11,517 nt of DNA from SIG575 sp045595725 (GTDB lineage Bacteria; Bacillota; Clostridia; Oscillospirales; Acutalibacteraceae): positions 1 to 11,517 of the forward strand of contig JAZOAY010000014.1 in NCBI GenBank assembly GCA_045595725.1. Direction: 5' to 3'. The notes under the pieces were generated by a model. That model had not been told where the DNA came from, did not search any database, and saw nothing but the letters and a program-made list of their open reading frames with translations. Position 1 is the stretch's first letter. Each line of letters begins with the position of its first letter. The translations under genes and the position numbers were made by a program. Shown piece by piece: positions 7,667 to 11,517 of the stretch.

Positions 7667-7759
7667 AAGGATAAAGAATCTGAAGATTCTGATGAGCTGA
7701 AAAATTCTGAGGAATCATAAGGTTCCCCGGTTAATAGCCGACAGATAAAATTTTAAAAG

Positions 7760-7782
7760 CCTGCCGACCTTGTGTCGGCAGG
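7760..7782 (+). terminator. Hairpin after the major pilin gene (possible partial terminator)
   Basis: CCTGCCGAC (7760-7768) and GTCGGCAGG (7774-7782) form a perfect 9-bp GC-rich stem with a 5-base loop. AATTTTAA and TTAAAATT flank it and could extend the structure. There is no T-run after it, so it is probably not a full terminator. It may act as an attenuator or protect the 3' end of pilin mRNA, lowering sortase expression relative to pilin. The role is inference. Confidence 0.5.
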
Positions 7783-7810
7783 TATACCCCATTAAAATTC
7801 TGACCGTTGT

Positions 7811-7829
7811 TACCGAATAAGGTTCGGTA
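7811..7829 (+). promoter_or_regulatory. Second hairpin in the pilin-sortase gap
   Basis: TACCGAA (7811-7817) pairs with TTCGGTA (7823-7829) around a 5-base loop, 38 bases before the sortase start. It is not followed by a T-run. It may influence sortase translation or mRNA decay, but no known regulatory family is recognised. Confidence 0.35.
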
Positions 7830-7867
7830 CTGACGTTGAAAATTTTAAAGAAAATCAGAGATATATT

Positions 7868-8755
7868 ATGGAAGAAAACAAGAAGAAAAAAACAAAAAAG
7901 AAGAAAAGTGGTCTTACGTCAACAATTCTGTTGGTAGCCATTTTCCTAATAGGCTTGTGTGTTCTGCTTTATCCTACAGTAAGTGATTTCTGGAACGAAA
8001 AAAGGCAGTCACAGGCTATTATGAACTATGACGATTTGCTTGTTGACCTTACTCCCGAGGACTTCTCCGAGCACTTCAGAAAAGCCGAAGAGTATAACCG
8101 TAAACTGAAACTCATCTCTTTTCCGTTTTTAGGATATTCAGAGCTTGATGATGAATATTATTCAACTCTTGATGTCAATGGCGATGGAATGATGGGTTAT
8201 ATTACCATTGAAAAAATAAAGGTGCAGTTGCCTATTTATCACGGCACAAGCGATAAGGTTCTCAACTCTGCCGTAGGTCACCTGGAGGGATCAAGTCTTC
8301 CTATCGGAGGAGAAAGCACCCACAGCGTGCTCTCAGCCCACCGAGGTCTGCCCTCAGCAAAACTGTTCACAAATCTTGATAAGGTTGTTGTAGGTGACAT
8401 TTTCACAATAACAATTCTCGACCGGACATTCACTTATCAGGTTGACCAGGTGCTCATTGTTCTGCCTGATAAAATTGAAGAGCTGTATGTTAAGGAGGGG
8501 GAAGATTTTTGCACCCTTGTAACCTGCACTCCTTACGGTATCAATACTCACCGTATGCTGGTCCGCGGTACAAGAATTGAAAACATCGAAGAGGAAAAGA
8601 AGGTCAATGTTCTTACAGAAGCTTTTCAGATTGACCCGCTTATTGTAACTCCTGCAGTCGCCATTCCCATGTTAGGAGGACTCCTTGTTTTCCTTGTAGT
8701 AAAATCATCAAAGGAAAAGAAGAAAAATAAAGCAAAGAAAAACGAAAATAAATAA
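7868..8755 (+). CDS. Class C (pilus-polymerising) sortase
   Basis: Transpeptidase that cleaves the sorting signal of pilins and joins them covalently on the outer membrane face. The 295 residues start with a Lys-rich cytoplasmic tail and a membrane segment (16-36). The sortase domain carries His158 (SAHRGLPSAKLF), Cys220 (TLVTCTPYG) and Arg229 (NTHRMLVRG). A second, C-terminal membrane segment (about 258-279) is typical of class C. The region before the core (about 80-105, FPFLGYSELDDEYYSTL) lacks the usual Asp-Pro-aromatic lid motif. Ribosome binding is weak (only a short AGAG at 7857-7860), and together with the hairpins upstream this suggests low expression. It lies 201 bases after the major pilin, its most likely substrate. 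Confidence 0.93.
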   Translation: MEENKKKKTKKKKSGLTSTILLVAIFLIGLCVLLYPTVSDFWNEKRQSQAIMNYDDLLVDLTPEDFSEHFRKAEEYNRKLKLISFPFLGYSELDDEYYSTLDVNGDGMMGYITIEKIKVQLPIYHGTSDKVLNSAVGHLEGSSLPIGGESTHSVLSAHRGLPSAKLFTNLDKVVVGDIFTITILDRTFTYQVDQVLIVLPDKIEELYVKEGEDFCTLVTCTPYGINTHRMLVRGTRIENIEEEKKVNVLTEAFQIDPLIVTPAVAIPMLGGLLVFLVVKSSKEKKKNKAKKNENK

Positions 8756-8782
8756 AAATCAAAGAGAAAGGCGGTAAAAAGG

Positions 8783-9805
8783 ATGAAAGCGAAAAGACTC
8801 ACAGCAATTGTTGCATTTCTTATGGTGCTTGTGTTGAGTGTTATTCCGTTGTCACCTGCTGCCACCGCTGTTTCGGAAGAAAAGGGCAGCATCACCCTCC
8901 ACCTGACAAACACAGTAACAAACAAACCTCTTGCAAATATATCTTTCAGGCTGTATTTTGTCGCCGAAGCATATGAAGAAGGTATCGGTGTCAGATATGA
9001 AATGAACCCACCTTATGATGAGGCGAATATTGACATGAGTAATCTTCAGGATTCTATGTTGCCCATACATCTTATGCATTTTGCAGTGTCACGTTCTTTG
9101 CCTTACAGGGAAAAAAGCACAAATGACAAGGGCATTGTTGTGTTTGATAAGCTTACACCTGGTCTTTATCTTGTAGCTCCATCAGATAAAGATGCATTCG
9201 GACAAATTGCAATGCCGTTTGTTGTAAGTGTGCCGACACATAATTTACAGAACGGAACTCTTGATTTTAACATAAACGCATCTCCCAAAATCTTTGACAA
9301 TACGGGAGAGAATGAGGGAATAAAAACCTATATAAGCGTTGTGAAAAAATGGGAGACAGACAAAAAACATCCAATGAGCATAACAGTGGTACTTCTCCGC
9401 AATTTTCAGGAGTATGCAAAAGTTGAACTGAATGCAGGTAACAACTGGTACCACCGTTTTGATAATCTTTCTCCGGACTATATCTGGAATGTAGTTGAAG
9501 AAAATGTTCCTGACGGTTACACGGTTTCTTATGATACGTCGTCAAATACAGTTGCCATCATAAATAAATCCGACGATATTGAAGAAGAAAACACTACCGG
9601 AGATGGAAAACCTGAAGGAAGCACCGGTGAGGGAGAAAAGCCCGGTGAGGGTACAACAAAACCATCTGAGGACGAAACGGAAGAAGACAAGCTTGTCCAG
9701 ACGGGACAGCTTAACTGGCCTGTGCCTGTTTGTGCAATTTCAGGACTTCTTATTTTCAGTATTGGCTGGGCAGTGCTGAATTTCGGCAAAAAAGAAAGTG
9801 AATAG
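8783..9805 (+). CDS. Accessory/minor pilin with Cna-B domain and LVQTG sorting signal
   Basis: A small wall-anchored subunit of 340 residues. It has a signal peptide (1 to about 29, PAATA), a pilin-like beta domain (about 35-165, SITLHLTNTVTNKPLANISF), and a Cna-B-type domain (about 182-262) with Lys188/189 in VVKKW and the E-box VVEENVPDGY. A Gly/Glu/Pro/Thr-rich wall-spanning stalk (about 265-303) follows, then the sorting signal LVQTG (304-308), a hydrophobic segment and GKKESE. The usual second residue of the motif, Pro, is Val here. Related proteins that I recall have LPQTGQLNWPVP. The ribosome binding site AAAGGCGG (8767-8774) is good. It lies between the two sortases and 12 bases before the second. 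This suggests a basal or accessory pilin handled by the following sortase, which is inference. Confidence 0.85.
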   Translation: MKAKRLTAIVAFLMVLVLSVIPLSPAATAVSEEKGSITLHLTNTVTNKPLANISFRLYFVAEAYEEGIGVRYEMNPPYDEANIDMSNLQDSMLPIHLMHFAVSRSLPYREKSTNDKGIVVFDKLTPGLYLVAPSDKDAFGQIAMPFVVSVPTHNLQNGTLDFNINASPKIFDNTGENEGIKTYISVVKKWETDKKHPMSITVVLLRNFQEYAKVELNAGNNWYHRFDNLSPDYIWNVVEENVPDGYTVSYDTSSNTVAIINKSDDIEEENTTGDGKPEGSTGEGEKPGEGTTKPSEDETEEDKLVQTGQLNWPVPVCAISGLLIFSIGWAVLNFGKKESE

Positions 9806-9817
9806 AGGAGAAGTACA

Positions 9818-10402
9818 ATGAGAAGAAAAATCGGTATTACTCTTGTAACTATTGGTCTCTGTTTGATTTTCTTTGCAGTAGGTCTTCTTTTATATAACAA
9901 TTACGAAAACAAAAAAGCGGAAGAACAGTCAGATAGACTTATAAATTCCCTTGTCGATATAGCAAAAGACAATCAGACAATCGGTGAAACTGACCCATTT
10001 GATACAGAAATGAAAGTCGTTGATATTGACGGCTACGGGTATATCGGGTATATTTCAATACCTGAACTGAGTCTAAACCTTCCCGTCATGTCAGAATGGG
10101 ATTACTCAAGACTTAAAGTTGCACCTTGCAGATATTACGGTTCAACTAAAACAGATAATCTTGTTATCTGTGCCCATAACTACAGAAGCCATTTCGGCTA
10201 TATCGGAAGATTAAGCGTGGATTCAACAATAATGTTTACGGATATGGAGGGAGTAAAACAGACCTACACCGTAACATCGGTAGAAATCCTCCAACCCACC
10301 GACACAGAATTGGTAAAGGATACAGGAGACGACCTCATCCTCTATACCTGCACATACGGCGGCAGAACAAGAGTTGTTGTCAGATGTGAAAAAGTACAGT
10401 AA
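9818..10402 (+). CDS. Second sortase, likely base-anchoring type
   Basis: A 194-residue sortase with a single N-terminal membrane segment (about 7-26) and no C-terminal one, so it is not a typical class C enzyme. Catalytic residues are His120 (ICAHNYRSHFG), Cys178 (LYTCTYGG) and Arg185 (GGRTRVVVRC). It has the compact build of class B/D-like sortases, but I cannot assign the class firmly by eye. Its ribosome binding site GAGGAG (9805-9810) overlaps the stop codon of the accessory pilin, so translation of the two is probably coupled. It is the last gene of the operon, before a strong terminator. By analogy with other pilus loci it may attach the finished pilus or the LVQTG subunit to peptidoglycan. 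The partner is inferred from gene order. Confidence 0.9.
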   Translation: MRRKIGITLVTIGLCLIFFAVGLLLYNNYENKKAEEQSDRLINSLVDIAKDNQTIGETDPFDTEMKVVDIDGYGYIGYISIPELSLNLPVMSEWDYSRLKVAPCRYYGSTKTDNLVICAHNYRSHFGYIGRLSVDSTIMFTDMEGVKQTYTVTSVEILQPTDTELVKDTGDDLILYTCTYGGRTRVVVRCEKVQ

Positions 10403-10404
10403 AT

Positions 10405-10451
10405 AAATCTTCAGGTTTGTCTGTTTTACAGATGTACCTGAAGATTTTTTT
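10405..10451 (+). terminator. Intrinsic terminator of the pilus operon
   Basis: AAATCTTCAGGT (10405-10416) pairs perfectly with ACCTGAAGATTT (10436-10447). A small inner hairpin (TCTGT/ACAGA, 10420-10432) fills the loop, and seven T (10445-10451) overlap the end of the stem. It begins 3 bases after the last sortase stop, so the operon ends here. Confidence 0.9.
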
Positions 10452-10487
10452 GTTATAGTTATCAGTGGAGGTCATATCGTTGTTTTT

Positions 10488-10737
10488 CAGCAATAATCCT
10501 ATGTTTACTCAAAAATTAATTCCAGACAAATTGAACCTTGGGGATTTTTGATAACGTAAACACAAAACGTCACACGAAATCAGACGTAATCTTACGTAGG
10601 AAAGCAATTTCAACATCTAAATTCCAATCTCTGATAATACTTGATTTCTCAAAAATAGCAAATTTTTCATGTTGTTAGAAAACAGTTAAAGATTAAATAA
10701 TATACGATGTCCTGAAAACAACCCATTGTTTTAAGTA
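10488..10737 (+). repeat. Right copy of the repeat flanking the pilus operon
   Basis: Same orientation as the left copy (about 219-433). It carries 12 extra bases at about 10562-10573 and a further insertion near 10690-10708. It ends just before the ribosome binding site of the next gene, so here the module is a promoter/leader region. The outer edges are approximate. Confidence 0.85.
10544..10656 (+). ncRNA. Candidate structured RNA motif, right copy
   Basis: ATTTTTGA (10544-10551) pairs with TCAAAAAT (10649-10656). GAAATCA (10576-10582) pairs with TGATTTC (10642-10648). The inner hairpin is ACGTAA-TC-TTACGT (10584-10597). The bulge is 24 nt against 12 in the left copy, while the 44-nt segment between the inner hairpin and the closing helix has the same length in both. 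Base pairs 10544:10656 and 10585:10596 are changed on both sides relative to the left copy, so pairing is kept. Confidence 0.4.
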
Positions 10738-10763
10738 AAATAATCACGAAAGGTGGTTGATTT

Positions 10764-11517
10764 ATGGAAAACTCAGTTGTTAAACTTAATGTGAATACAG
10801 GATATCAGATTATCAGAAAAAGCAAAAAGGTAGATATGAACATAGCCTATGATATGTTGAACACAAAACAACAGAAAAAGTATACGGAGGCTGTGTTGTA
10901 TGATGATTATGCAGAACTCGTCTGGCATGTGGTGCGTTGCCCTTATTGTGGCAGCGAAACATCTTTGTATGGAAAAGAAAAGACTTTTTCTTCCGAAGAA
11001 CTTGCTGTAATAATGGGAAAACAGATTTCTTTGCTTGATAAAAAAGCAGAAGTTATCAGATTTGGCGAAGAAAAGAAACCTGCAGAAATGCACATTTGCA
11101 AAAAGTGCAGACATTCTTCAAAACAATCAGATGAAGTTTCTGAGATTTTAATCACTCACGAAAAAGATTCAATAAGTGTTTGTCGTAAAATCAGAAATAT
11201 GGAAGATTTACTGAAAGTTAAGTGGATTGATGAAATGAGTTTTGACAAGTTATTTCCTTTGTATGAAAAAATCACTTTTGACTTTGAAAAAGGAAAGACG
11301 TTCCTTTTCGTTTCAAATAAAAACGAAAATGTGTTCTGTTCAAAGGAAGTCACACAGAATATAAGCAGCAACAGAAAGTCTCCTCTGATAGAGCTTATAT
11401 CAAAAAGTCGTCACTTGAAAAGAAACATAGAAAAGGAATTCAAAAAACGAAGCGATGCTTATGTCTTTCCTTATAATGAATGCTCTTTTGAACGATTGCT
11501 TGTATTTACACGTTTCA
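10764..11517 (+). CDS. Zinc-ribbon-like protein of unknown function (3' end outside window)
   Basis: An open frame of 251 codons from ATG 10764 to the window edge with no stop. The ribosome binding site AGGTGG (10751-10756) lies 7 bases upstream. I do not recognise the family. Cys59/Cys62 (RCPYCGS) and Cys112/Cys115 (ICKKCRH) are spaced like a zinc ribbon. There is no signal peptide or membrane segment in the visible part, and much of it is Lys/Glu-rich, so it is probably cytoplasmic. It follows the operon terminator and has its own leader (the right repeat copy), so it is a separate transcription unit. A nucleic-acid-binding role would fit a zinc ribbon but is not shown. Confidence 0.75.
   Translation, partial: MENSVVKLNVNTGYQIIRKSKKVDMNIAYDMLNTKQQKKYTEAVLYDDYAELVWHVVRCPYCGSETSLYGKEKTFSSEELAVIMGKQISLLDKKAEVIRFGEEKKPAEMHICKKCRHSSKQSDEVSEILITHEKDSISVCRKIRNMEDLLKVKWIDEMSFDKLFPLYEKITFDFEKGKTFLFVSNKNENVFCSKEVTQNISSNRKSPLIELISKSRHLKRNIEKEFKKRSDAYVFPYNECSFERLLVFTRF

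Noticed and set aside
7836..7867. TTGAAA and TATATT as a promoter for the class C sortase
   Set aside because: The spacing is 20 bases and the -10 abuts the start codon, leaving no room for a transcript start and ribosome site.
9529..9900. Minus-strand ORF opposite the accessory pilin stalk
   Set aside because: Its low-complexity Ser/Pro content mirrors the Gly/Glu-rich stalk on the + strand, which has a clear gene with domains and a ribosome binding site.
1..11517. CRISPR array, tRNA/rRNA gene, IS element or phage genes
   Set aside because: No short regularly spaced repeats, no tRNA-like folds with a CCA arm, and no transposase, integrase or phage proteins in any plausible frame.

Overview
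The window carries one complete surface-pilus operon, all on the + strand. It looks like the chromosome of a low-GC Gram-positive gut-type anaerobe (Clostridia, Ruminococcaceae/Oscillospiraceae-like). The evidence is AT-rich DNA with strong AGGAGG-type ribosome binding sites, LPXTG-type cell-wall sorting signals, two sortases, and proteins with the His/Cys N-terminal motif and CHAP-like domain seen in surface proteins of such bacteria. The species call is inference.

Layout. Positions 1-56 hold the terminator of an upstream gene. Positions 57-595 are non-coding, with a repeat copy (about 219-433) and an extended -10 promoter (516-544). A small coiled-coil protein follows, split by a frameshift at an A6 run (596-700 and 778-1110). 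Next come a type I signal peptidase (1149-1772), a 1447-residue wall-anchored adhesin or pilus-tip protein (1792-6135) and the major pilin (6212-7666). A 201-base gap with two hairpins separates the pilin from a class C, pilus-polymerising sortase (7868-8755). A small accessory pilin (8783-9805), a second sortase (9818-10402) and a strong intrinsic terminator (10405-10451) complete the operon. After the terminator lies a second copy of the upstream repeat (about 10488-10737). It sits directly before a zinc-ribbon-like gene of unknown function that runs off the window (10764 onward).

How the parts fit (inference from known sortase-pilus biology). The signal peptidase processes the exported precursors. 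The class C sortase joins major pilin subunits through their FPETG signal and adds the IPETG adhesin, probably at the tip. The second sortase probably anchors the polymer or the LVQTG accessory subunit to the wall. The hairpins after the pilin gene could keep pilin mRNA in excess over sortase mRNA.

Most worth a second look: (1) a roughly 100-nt fold that is conserved in both flanking repeats and supported by two compensatory base-pair changes; (2) a CHAP-like domain in the adhesin that has lost both its catalytic Cys and His; (3) the A6 frameshift in the first gene; (4) the altered sorting and pilin motifs.
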